A stretch of 64,000 nt of DNA from Planctomycetota bacterium. Lineage in GTDB: Bacteria; Planctomycetota; Planctomycetia; Isosphaerales; Isosphaeraceae. A program made the translations under genes and the position numbers. A model generated the notes under the pieces. That model was given only the letters and a program-made list of their open reading frames with translations, did no database searches and was not told where the DNA came from. The stretch spans positions 1 through 64,000 of the forward strand of contig JAJYWB010000011.1 in NCBI GenBank assembly GCA_021791715.1, written 5' to 3'. Below, in pieces: positions 27,151 through 35,217 of this stretch; within the stretch, counting starts at the first letter, position 1, and each line of letters starts with the position of its first letter.

Positions 27151-27749
27151 TCGTCGAATGCGTCGTCACGACGATCGATCGCCGGGGAATCGTCAACACC
27201 GCGCCGATGGGCCCGACGATCGACGAATCGGAATCGTTCGATCGCTTCACGTTGCGTCCGTATCAATCTTCAAAAACATTTGCGAATCTTAATGAAACGC
27301 GCTCCGGGGTGTTGCACGTGAGCGACGACGTGCTCCTGTTCGCCAAGGCCGCGGTTTCCGAGATCGACGCCTCGACGCTTGATACCCAGCCGGCGCGGGC
27401 CGTGCGGGGATTGATTCTTAAGAATTGCAAACGTTATTATGAATTCGTCGTCGACTCGATCGACGACCGCGAGCCGCGTGCGATCGTTGCGGCGCGAACC
27501 GTCGCGACCGGGAGATTCGGCGATTTCGTCGGATTCAACCGCGCCGCGCACGCCGTGATCGAGGCCGCGATCCTCGCGACCCGCGTCGATCTGCTGCCGC
27601 ACGAAACGATCGAGGCCGATTTCGCGCGGCTCCGGACGATCGTCGACAAAACGGGCGGAACGCGCGCCGCGACGGCGTTCGCGTTCCTTGAAGATTACGT
27701 AAAGAATCATGAATATCAAAAACTAAATAATAAAGAATTATCACAATGA
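27147..27749 (+). CDS. DUF447-family protein linked to tetrahydromethanopterin C1 metabolism
   Basis: A 200-residue protein with the DUF447 start MIVECVVTTIDRRGIVNTAP, followed by APMGPTIDE and FTLRPYQSSKTFANLNETRS. These resemble the split-barrel flavin-binding fold, and later residues form a helical part. DUF447 genes cluster with H4MPT and methanofuran genes in methanogens and in methylotrophic bacteria; no reaction is firmly assigned. Both ends overlap neighbours by 4 bp (27147-27150 and 27746-27749), a sign of translational coupling with the DHPS-like and beta-RFAP synthase genes. Confidence 0.83.
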   Translation: MIVECVVTTIDRRGIVNTAPMGPTIDESESFDRFTLRPYQSSKTFANLNETRSGVLHVSDDVLLFAKAAVSEIDASTLDTQPARAVRGLILKNCKRYYEFVVDSIDDREPRAIVAARTVATGRFGDFVGFNRAAHAVIEAAILATRVDLLPHETIEADFARLRTIVDKTGGTRAATAFAFLEDYVKNHEYQKLNNKELSQ

Positions 27750-28825
27750 AAGTGATCGTTGAAACGCCGTCGCGGCTTCATTTCGGTTTGCTCTCGTGGG
27801 GGTCGACGGGGGGGCGCCGGTTCGGCGGAACGGGGCTGATGATCGAACGGCCCGGAGTCTCGATCGAGGTCGAGCCCGCGGCCGATTGGAGCGGCTCGGG
27901 CCCGGCGGCCGACCGGTTCCTGGCGATCGCGCGCGGAATCGCCGACCGGATCGCGAGAATCGACGAACGAACGAATCTTCGCGGCGCTCATATTCATATC
28001 AATCAATCATCTTTTGAGCATGTCGGTTTGGGTTTCGGCACGCAGGCGAGCCTCGCGGTCGCAGCGGCTTTGTTACGGATCGCGCGGACGATAGATTTGT
28101 CGCCGATCGCTCATACGAAAGCGTTATCGCCTGAGCGGACGACCGATTTGTCGCCGAACGAGCCGACGTCCGATCTGTCGACGACCGCGCGGACGACCGA
28201 CTTTTCGATCGAAAAGCTCGCCGCGATCGCGGGTCGAGGGAGGCGATCCGGAATCGGCGTCCACGGATTCGTTCACGGCGGGCTCATCGTCGACGGAGGC
28301 CGCAAAAACGACGATTCCGCCGGAATTCCTCCGCTCGTCGCTCGGCTCGCGTTCCCCGCCGATTGGAGCGTGCTGATCGTGATTCCTCAAACGCCCGTGG
28401 GACTGCACGGAGAGAGCGAAATCGACGCGTTTCGCAGGCTTCCGCCCCCGTCCGATCGAACGATCGATCGGCTTTGCAGGCTCGTCTTACTCGAGCTCGC
28501 GCCTGCGGTCGCCGAGGCCGATTTCAACGCCTTCGCCGCTGCTTTGAGCGAACTCGAACGAACCGTCGGAGAATCGTTCGCCGCGGTTCAAGGAGGCGTT
28601 CGTGCGCATCCGATCTCGGATCAAATCGCCCGAACCCTCGAAAACGAGCCCGTCGCCGCCCTCGGCCAAAGCTCGTGGGGACCTACCTTATACGCGTTTT
28701 CATGTGCGAATCAAAATGAAAAAACATCAATCGCTAAAAGGATAAGAGAGGGGTTCGATCTCGGACCCGATCGCGTTTTTTGGACGCGCGCGAGCGACCG
28801 CGGAGCGTCGATTCGCGAAGCGTGA
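27746..28825 (+). CDS. mptG: Beta-ribofuranosylaminobenzene 5'-phosphate synthase (beta-RFAP synthase)
   Basis: A 359-residue GHMP-kinase-fold protein. It begins VIVETPSRLHFGLLSW; it has GLGFGTQASLAVAAALL (GHMP glycine-rich loop) and GRGRRSGIGVHGFVHGGLIV, both typical of beta-RFAP synthase. The enzyme condenses PRPP with p-hydroxybenzoate or p-aminobenzoate to start the methanopterin side chain. Residues about 114-157 are a quasi-repetitive insert of nine-residue units (RTTDLSPNE type) between the glycine-rich loop and the GRGRRSG segment; family members run straight through here. All core motifs are kept, so the enzyme is probably active. The start ATG overlaps the DUF447 stop. Confidence 0.88.
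   Translation: MKVIVETPSRLHFGLLSWGSTGGRRFGGTGLMIERPGVSIEVEPAADWSGSGPAADRFLAIARGIADRIARIDERTNLRGAHIHINQSSFEHVGLGFGTQASLAVAAALLRIARTIDLSPIAHTKALSPERTTDLSPNEPTSDLSTTARTTDFSIEKLAAIAGRGRRSGIGVHGFVHGGLIVDGGRKNDDSAGIPPLVARLAFPADWSVLIVIPQTPVGLHGESEIDAFRRLPPPSDRTIDRLCRLVLLELAPAVAEADFNAFAAALSELERTVGESFAAVQGGVRAHPISDQIARTLENEPVAALGQSSWGPTLYAFSCANQNEKTSIAKRIREGFDLGPDRVFWTRASDRGASIREA
28085..28216 (+). repeat. 27-bp degenerate in-frame repeat inserted in mptG
   Basis: Units begin at 28085, 28112 (24 bp), 28136, 28163 and 28190. The pattern is CGGACGACCGATTTGTCGCC plus a variable end, coding RTTDLSPxx. Divergence is greater than in the array at 26761, so this expansion is older or degenerates faster. Confidence 0.88.
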
Positions 28826-28886
28826 TTCCGGGATCGGTCGGCACCGATCCCGGGGCGGTTCGATCAAGCCGTAACGGCTAGTTAAC

Positions 28887-29927
28887 TCATAACTTAGGGA
28901 AGAACAAAGACGCTTCGTCGTAATATTTGAGGTCGAGCGTTTTGGCGGTCGCGACCGCGTCTCCGAGGGTCGCCTCAATGATTCGAGTGCCCGAGAGCGC
29001 CACCATCGTTCCGAACCGTTTTTCGACGACGAGCCGACCCGCGGCCAAGCCGAAGCGGGTCGCGAGAACGCGGTCGTAGGCGCTCGGAGGACCGCCGCGC
29101 TGGATGTGCCCGAGCACGACGCAACGCGTTTCCACGCCTGTTCGCTCCTCAACCATTGAGGCGACGACGTTGCCGACGCCTCCCAGCCGAACGTGCCCGA
29201 ACGCGTCGGTTTCGGCGTGAAGCGTAACCATGCCTTTCTCGGGGAATTGCGCTCCTTCAGAAACGACCAGAATCGCGTATTTTTTCCCCTGATCGCGGCG
29301 GCGTTTCAACACGTCCACAACGTGATCGATATCGATCGGAACCTCGGGAATCATGATGTAATCGGCGCCGACCGCGATCCCCGAGAAGCACGCGATCCAG
29401 CCCGCGTGGCGTCCCATCGTCTCGATCACCATAATGCGACGATGGCTTTCGGTCGTCGTGCGCAACCGCTCGACCGCCTCGACGACGATGTTGATCGCGG
29501 TGTCGAATCCGAATGTGAAGTCGGTGACCATTAGGTCGTTATCGATCGTTTTGGGGACTCCGACGACCGGAAATTGGTATTCTTTATAAAGGCGATTGGC
29601 GACTCCAAGCGTGTCGTCGCCGCCGATCGCGACGAGCGCGTCGAGTTCGAGTTCTTTGAACCTGGCGAGAAGGAGCGGGATATCGCGTTCGGCGAATTTA
29701 AAAGGATTGGTGCGCGACGATCCGAGAATCGTTCCGCCCAAGCCGATGATCGCGTCGGTTTCGGCGAGATCGAGGTCGCGCGTCATGTTCTCTTGAACCA
29801 GACCTCGCCAGCCTTCCAACACGCCCATGCATCGGCCGCCGTGGTTCGCGACGACTTGAGCGACGGCGCGAATCACCGCGTTCAGGCCGGGGCAATCGCC
29901 TCCCCCGGTCAATAAACCAACTTTCAT
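28887..29927 (-). CDS. 6-phosphofructokinase, probably pyrophosphate-dependent
   Basis: A 346-residue phosphofructokinase. The fructose-6-phosphate site PKTIDND, METMGR-type segment ([10 protein letters not shown]) and [11 protein letters not shown] are present. Two specificity positions are read directly: GGDD has Asp105 where ATP enzymes have Gly (GGDGS), and PKTIDND has Lys126 where ATP enzymes usually have Gly (PGTIDND). In family knowledge this pair marks PPi-dependent or mixed-substrate enzymes. It would catalyse reversible phosphorylation of fructose 6-phosphate in the cytoplasm. Monocistronic, convergent with mptG with 61 bp between. Cofactor choice is inference from residues. Confidence 0.88.
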   Translation of the reverse strand: MKVGLLTGGGDCPGLNAVIRAVAQVVANHGGRCMGVLEGWRGLVQENMTRDLDLAETDAIIGLGGTILGSSRTNPFKFAERDIPLLLARFKELELDALVAIGGDDTLGVANRLYKEYQFPVVGVPKTIDNDLMVTDFTFGFDTAINIVVEAVERLRTTTESHRRIMVIETMGRHAGWIACFSGIAVGADYIMIPEVPIDIDHVVDVLKRRRDQGKKYAILVVSEGAQFPEKGMVTLHAETDAFGHVRLGGVGNVVASMVEERTGVETRCVVLGHIQRGGPPSAYDRVLATRFGLAAGRLVVEKRFGTMVALSGTRIIEATLGDAVATAKTLDLKYYDEASLFFPKL

Positions 29928-30346
29928 GTATTCGTCCTAGTATGATATCCCGCAAGCCGCGCCGCGACGCGTTTCCCACGCGTCATGAGTGGCGAGTCGC
30001 CGAGCCGGGCGCAATCAAAACCGCTCTCGCCCGCGACCGTTAGGGGGAAACTCTCCATCAAATTAACGAGAACCGAATGAGGATGCCAGATCGATCTGGC
30101 GATCCGCATTAAGACGCTTGTTCGCCGGTCGTCGTCTCAAGTGGATCGTCTTCGCGCGATCGGCGATCGCCGCGCCTTGAGATCGATCACGCCGTGTTCG
30201 ACTTGGCGGCGGGCTCAAATCCGAATCGACGCTTTGGAACGCCCGCCGAGATCGCACGATCGCGAATCGACGAAGCGCAAAACAACTTGGATCTATCCGA
30301 AAAGCTTTCCGCACAATCAACGGAATTTCTCGGCGTATCCACAACC

Positions 30347-30459
30347 GGGAGGGCGAACCGCCTGGTGAGCCGTCTTAACATGTGTGTTTATTCATGCGAC
30401 GAACATAGCCGTTTCCGTGTGGTTTTTGTGGAGAGGCTCACCGGGAGGTTCGCCATCCC
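30347..30459. repeat. Single copy of the dispersed inverted-repeat element
   Basis: The left arm 30347-30371 (GGGAGGGCGAACCGCCTGGT then GAGCC) pairs with the right arm 30435-30459 (GGCTCACCGGGAGGTTCGCC then ATCCC) around a 63-bp loop. Loop length equals that of the 13405 copies, though its sequence is different. The flanks 29928-30346 and 30460-30572 show no gene. Confidence 0.9.
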
Positions 30460-30572
30460 AAATAGAAAGAACCGATATCTAGATATGTAAAATATAGCGG
30501 TTTTATTGGTTAATCGGCGCCGAAACCGGTAAAATCGAGCCGATAGGGCCTCGAGATCTTTTCGGACGGCCG

Positions 30573-31937
30573 CTAAATCCTCAAAAACACTTTACGTCGA
30601 TACATCCAAAAAAGAATCAACCAAAGACATAAAAGTGTGAGAGCTCCGTGGAACGTCGTCGCGTATTCGGGCCCGAAAACCCGGAACGCCTTGGCGCCAA
30701 GATGCGTTTCAAGGTTCTTCCAGAAGAAATGCTCGAAAAGACCCGCCATGCAATAAGCCGCGATCGAATTCATGCCGATCACGATCAACGGGAAGAACGG
30801 GAATTTGAGCCCGATTCCGTCGACGATCGCGTAGAACCCGGCGAGCATCAGGAAGCAAATCCCGCCGCTGTAAAGCGTCCAGCTCGGAGTCCAGATCCGT
30901 TTGACGATCGGACAGATTTCATACCGGCCGAGCGCGTAGCCCGCGCCGAAAGTCGCCGCGCCGATCACGATCAAAAGCGCGATCTTCGCCCATTTGGGTC
31001 GATCCCCTCTAAGAATTCCCCCCGCGATCAGCCCGAGAATCATCGTCCCCAACGTGGGAATGAAGCTGAGGGTGGCGTAGCCGCCTCCGTTATATTCAAA
31101 CCGATGCTTGCGCGGAAATAAATTCAAAAACCAGCGATCGAATTCCCACGCGAGATTGGCGTTCTTATTCCAGTGCGATTGAAACCCCGTCAGCAAATGA
31201 GGCCAATCGGCGGGAACGCCGACTTTTGTGAAATCAAAATCGGCGGGAACCTTGTACGCCGCGAACGCCCCCCAATAACCCGCCAAAATCAGCACAAGCG
31301 CGATCCACTGAAACCGCGCCGATCGAAATCCGAGCATGAAAAGAAAACCGTATCCAAGTCCGATTTGTGAAAGCGTATCTTCAAAAGTAAAATAGGTTTG
31401 GGTGTCGTTTCTCGACCTGAGGAACACCCCCAGCGAAACGAGCACGAGAGCGCGCCAAAACGCGTGGATCGTCATCTTGAACGAGGATTGCCCCTTCAGC
31501 CTTCGGCTCGCGATCGAAAACGGCAATGCGACTCCGACCAAAAAAGAGAATGAAGGCTGGATCATATCGTGAAGCGTGCATCCAATCCATTCGACGTGTT
31601 CCTGGTTGTGCGCCAGGATCTTCCACAATTTGATCGCGGGTTTCGCCTCGGCGATCGTGCGGAATTGAAGAACTTCGCCCATCATCAGAAACATCACGAA
31701 ACCGCGGTATGCGTCGATCGACGAAAGCCGAAAAACGAACGGCGACGTTCCAGGCGAGCGAATCGGCCCGGTCGCGGCGGTCGGCTGTGGTGTCAAGGCC
31801 GGCTCGGCTCGTCGACCGTCCGTCGCGGCGTTGCGATTCGGATCGCGCCGCGCGGGCGAGGCGTGTTCAGAGACGGGTTGCGCGGGTTCGGGATCGTCAC
31901 GAATCGGATATTCGCCTTCATTAACGGTGTCGTTCAT
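30573..31937 (-). CDS. Multi-pass membrane acyltransferase-like protein (DUF5009 / heparan N-acetyltransferase type)
   Basis: A 454-residue protein. About 70 Pro/Ala-rich cytoplasmic residues precede SIDAYRGFVMFLMMGEVLQF, the signature first helix of the DUF5009/heparan-alpha-glucosaminide N-acetyltransferase-like family. Around ten further hydrophobic segments follow, with HDMIQPSFSFLVGVALPFS, SHWNKNANLAWEFDRWFLN and GGYATLSFIPTLGTMILGL conserved in planctomycete members. These proteins are thought to move acyl groups from the cytoplasm to extracytoplasmic sugars; the substrate here is unknown. The gene stands alone, divergent from the LEPR-XLL gene. Confidence 0.8.
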   Translation of the reverse strand: MNDTVNEGEYPIRDDPEPAQPVSEHASPARRDPNRNAATDGRRAEPALTPQPTAATGPIRSPGTSPFVFRLSSIDAYRGFVMFLMMGEVLQFRTIAEAKPAIKLWKILAHNQEHVEWIGCTLHDMIQPSFSFLVGVALPFSIASRRLKGQSSFKMTIHAFWRALVLVSLGVFLRSRNDTQTYFTFEDTLSQIGLGYGFLFMLGFRSARFQWIALVLILAGYWGAFAAYKVPADFDFTKVGVPADWPHLLTGFQSHWNKNANLAWEFDRWFLNLFPRKHRFEYNGGGYATLSFIPTLGTMILGLIAGGILRGDRPKWAKIALLIVIGAATFGAGYALGRYEICPIVKRIWTPSWTLYSGGICFLMLAGFYAIVDGIGLKFPFFPLIVIGMNSIAAYCMAGLFEHFFWKNLETHLGAKAFRVFGPEYATTFHGALTLLCLWLILFWMYRRKVFLRI

Positions 31938-32088
31938 TGCGGATACCCGTGTGAAAAAAAAACGCGAATCCGCGGCGATCGATCACAATCCGATCGTCGA
32001 CGCATAATCGTCGCTCATGATCGCTTCATGAAGCTCGCGGATCAACCCCCCGCCGGCTTGACTTTTCACGACGAGTTCGATGAAACCC

Positions 32089-32400
32089 CGACGTTGTACT
32101 TTATGTTCTTAGTTATTTTTATAACAAATAAAAATTATTATAATTATTATGTAGACGTGTTCCGGGTTTCCGGCCCTGGTGTCCGCGTCGTTCGGTCCGA
32201 TCTTCTCTTGTCGAGTCGAGGAGCGGTATCCAGGATTCGCGTCTCCATACTTTTGCAACGCCGCTCGTCGTCGACCAAATCAAATAATAGAAAATAATAA
32301 AAAATTAAATAAAACATAATAAATAATACTATAAATAATTACATATCAATAATATTTTAATTATAACACATTATGTTATTATTAATATTAATTATCATGG
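32089..32400. other. AT-rich island upstream of the LEPR-XLL gene
   Basis: The stretches 32100-32155 and 32280-32398 are almost pure A/T (for example ATAAATAATACTATAAATAA), in sharp contrast with the roughly 60 % GC around them. The gap 31938-32691 holds no convincing gene; a 102-residue plus-strand frame at 32373 has no family features. The island may hold the promoter of the 32692 gene or reflect imported DNA. Confidence 0.7.
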
Positions 32401-32691
32401 ATGGTCGACGATCGGAATCCGAATCTTTCTCGCTTTCGGTGTCTTTCAATGATGTTCGGGTTGACGATAAAATGAACTCGGTCGATTTCCCCCTCTACGA
32501 GTGGAACCTTGCGAGATCGATTTCCTGGCGACGATGCCGTGCGGGCCGGGGAACGGACTTCGAAGAAACGGCCGCGACGATCGACTCACCTCTTCCACTT
32601 TCAATCGACTTCATCCGCAAGTCCGACTTCGACAAAGTCTTGCGTTTTAGGTTCAGAGCCGGACGAGTTGATTTTGTTTGAGGCGTCAAAC

Positions 32692-34956
32692 ATGTTGAAC
32701 ATAACTCGCATCCTTCATCGTCGGGCGATTTTCGCCCGAAACGACCGACATCATCGTCGGCGAATTATCGACCTGGAGACGCTCGAGTCTCGAAGACTGC
32801 TATCGATCGGCGGCGTCCCGACCGCGTCGTCGGGAGGTTTCGATTCGAATCGCTCTCGACCAATTATATCAATGATTGAGAATTCCGGCGACCCGCACGA
32901 ACTCTCGCGCGCTCGGCTCGGATCGCAACCGGGGCGTATCCTCGCGGTGGATCATCGCGATCTCATCCACTTCAGAGACGGTGGACCGCGAAAAATCACC
33001 CCCGATCTGATCCGACGACCTCCACCTCCTCCGCCTCCTCCTCGACCCGGAATCAACGTGATGATGTTCCCGGTTGGTACGACCGAAGGATCGTCATTGC
33101 CTTCATTTTCCGGGACGGGAATGACTCCGGTCGCCGCGTTCGTGGGATCCCCCTTCGTACGCTACACATCGATGATCGATTGGGGAGACGGCACGTCTTC
33201 CGCCGGTGTCGTTTATCACAACCCACATTTGCCGAGGAATGTTTTCCTTGTCCTTGGAAGCCATTCCGCTTTCAGTGAGGAAGCGACATATCACGATGCG
33301 GTGACGGTCGTCGGCGGCGGACGTTTCGGCGTGGGCTTTGGAACGATTGCGATCAGCGACGCTCCGTTGTCGTCGTTTGGAGTGAACTCACTCAGTTTGC
33401 AACAGGGACAGACTTTTTCGGGGACCGTCGCCACTTTCAGCGACCCGTATCTCGCCGAACCGAACGGTCCATCCGATTTCTCCGCGACGATCAACTGGGG
33501 AAACGGCGTCGTCACGTCGGGAACTATCACCGCGTCTCGTTCGACTCTCGGGGCTTATACCGTCTCGGGCTCGAACGTGTATGCAAGCCCCGGCTCTTTC
33601 ACAATCAACGTGACGATTCATGACGACGGCGGAAGTTCGACGTCGGCTACCGACTCGGTCAACGTCGCGGCGCTTCCTCCTCCATCGCATTTTGTCTACG
33701 CCCTCGGAGTGGGTTCGACGAAAATGATCGATGTCAAGGGGGTCGCGACGAGTCCCGCGGGGGACGTTTATGTCGTCGGCACTTTCTCGGGCGTCGCCAG
33801 TTTCGGTCCTTACATTTCAATCACCAGCTCGACGATCTCGGCGATCTTCGTGGCCAAATTCTCTCCATCCGGAGGCTGGCAGTGGGCCACGGCGATCGAT
33901 CCCGGATCGAGCCTTTCGGAATATCAAGGGAACGGCATCGTCTTCGATCAGGCCGGCCTGGTCGATATCGTCGGCAACCTGACAGGTTCGGGCATCCCTC
34001 CGCAATCGATCGTGGCTCAGCTCAATCCCACGAACGGCGCCGTCAACTGGATCGATCACTTCACACCGACACCAGCGGGAGGTTCGTCGACCGCTTCTGG
34101 AATCACGGCCGATTCTGAAACCACGGGCGCGTTCAATTTGGATGTGGTGGGAAGTTTCATGGGATCGATCAACGTCGGCGGCATCGTATTGTCCAGTCCA
34201 TCGCCGGAGGATGAGTATGTCGCTCAAGTCTCCGAGTCGGGAACCGTCAACTGGGCGGTTCCTCTTCCAGGCTCGAGTTCCACATCCGTCGCTGGAAGCG
34301 GAATCACGGTCGACAACGTCACGGGCGATATCTTCACCGTCGGGACCTCGTACACGCCGTTCTCGTCGGCGATGCTCGTCTCGGAATTCAACAGCAAAGG
34401 AACATATATGTCGTCGGTTTCTCCGACATCCGCGAGGTATAGTCAAGGAACGGGCGTCACGGTCGATGGACATGGGAATCTTTATGTTACAGGAGGCGCT
34501 TCCTTCGCACCGTTTTTGTTCAGTCCCGCGATCGTCGCCAAACTCAATGAATCCAACCTCGCAACGATTTGGCTTCATGGTTTCGGACAGTTTGGCGGCC
34601 GATCTTCGGCGGTCGCAACCGGAGTCGCGGTCGATTCCTCCGGCGATCCTTACATCACCGGCGGATTCTACGGCTCGATCGATTTCGGTTCGGGAGCTTT
34701 CTTCACCTCACGAGGTTCGTCGGACGTTTTCGCCGCCAAGCTCGATCCGACGACGGGATTGTTAAACGGGACTCCGTCGACATGGGCGACGACCGCGGGA
34801 GGCGCGGGCTACGACTCCGCGACCGGGATTGCGTTCAGTACCGGCTCCTCCAACGCCGTCTTCATCGTCGGGGCTTACACGCCGCCGGCGAAGTTCGGCT
34901 ACATCACGCTCGGATCGCAAGGAAATCAAAATATTTTCTTGGCTCTATTGACATGA
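32692..34956 (+). CDS. Secreted LEPR-XLL protein with PKD-like and SBBP-type beta-propeller repeats
   Basis: A 754-residue protein. The N-terminus is Arg/His-rich and carries LETLESRRLLSIGG (residues about 29-41), the planctomycete LEPR-XLL motif thought to mark surface or exported proteins. A Pro-rich linker (RRPPPPPPPPRPG) leads to two Ig/PKD-like domains (MIDWGDGTSSAGVV; TINWGNGVVTSGT). A propeller region of repeats follows, each with the pattern D-x-x-G-(D/N)-x-Y-(V/I)-(V/T)-G-x-(F/T) and VAKL(S/N) strands, as in SBBP proteins. ATG at 32692 is taken because the motif follows directly; the frame is open from 32509. Codon use is less biased than in neighbours. Adhesion is the likely role (inference). 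Confidence 0.82.
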   Translation: MLNITRILHRRAIFARNDRHHRRRIIDLETLESRRLLSIGGVPTASSGGFDSNRSRPIISMIENSGDPHELSRARLGSQPGRILAVDHRDLIHFRDGGPRKITPDLIRRPPPPPPPPRPGINVMMFPVGTTEGSSLPSFSGTGMTPVAAFVGSPFVRYTSMIDWGDGTSSAGVVYHNPHLPRNVFLVLGSHSAFSEEATYHDAVTVVGGGRFGVGFGTIAISDAPLSSFGVNSLSLQQGQTFSGTVATFSDPYLAEPNGPSDFSATINWGNGVVTSGTITASRSTLGAYTVSGSNVYASPGSFTINVTIHDDGGSSTSATDSVNVAALPPPSHFVYALGVGSTKMIDVKGVATSPAGDVYVVGTFSGVASFGPYISITSSTISAIFVAKFSPSGGWQWATAIDPGSSLSEYQGNGIVFDQAGLVDIVGNLTGSGIPPQSIVAQLNPTNGAVNWIDHFTPTPAGGSSTASGITADSETTGAFNLDVVGSFMGSINVGGIVLSSPSPEDEYVAQVSESGTVNWAVPLPGSSSTSVAGSGITVDNVTGDIFTVGTSYTPFSSAMLVSEFNSKGTYMSSVSPTSARYSQGTGVTVDGHGNLYVTGGASFAPFLFSPAIVAKLNESNLATIWLHGFGQFGGRSSAVATGVAVDSSGDPYITGGFYGSIDFGSGAFFTSRGSSDVFAAKLDPTTGLLNGTPSTWATTAGGAGYDSATGIAFSTGSSNAVFIVGAYTPPAKFGYITLGSQGNQNIFLALLT

Positions 34957-35217
34957 GCGCGAGACGCGTCGAACTTCGTCGTCCCTCGAGTCGCGTTCGA
35001 GTGATCCTCGGACGCGACTTGTAATAAAAGCTTCACTTATGATCTTTTTAGTGAGATCATTTGTTATTGATAGGCGCCGATTCGCATTCCGCTCAAAAGA
35101 ACCGCGAAAAACCGAATCCGCGACGATCTTCGGTTTCGACGCGGGTCGACCTTGGAGACGACGTTTCTAGATCAATCACATTCTTGAAAATGAATCAAAA
35201 TAGATAATAACACGCAT

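Noticed and set aside
27746..28825. Idea that the mptG insert breaks the gene
   Set aside because: The frame is kept on both sides and all conserved blocks are present, so a functional gene with an insertion is more likely than a pseudogene.
32373..32681. 102-residue plus-strand frame upstream of the LEPR-XLL gene
   Set aside because: Begins in AT-rich sequence with a chance hydrophobic start, no ribosome site and no domain.
35030..35075. Possible terminator hairpin (ATGATCT...AGATCAT)
   Set aside because: Stem of only seven AT-rich pairs with no following T-run.
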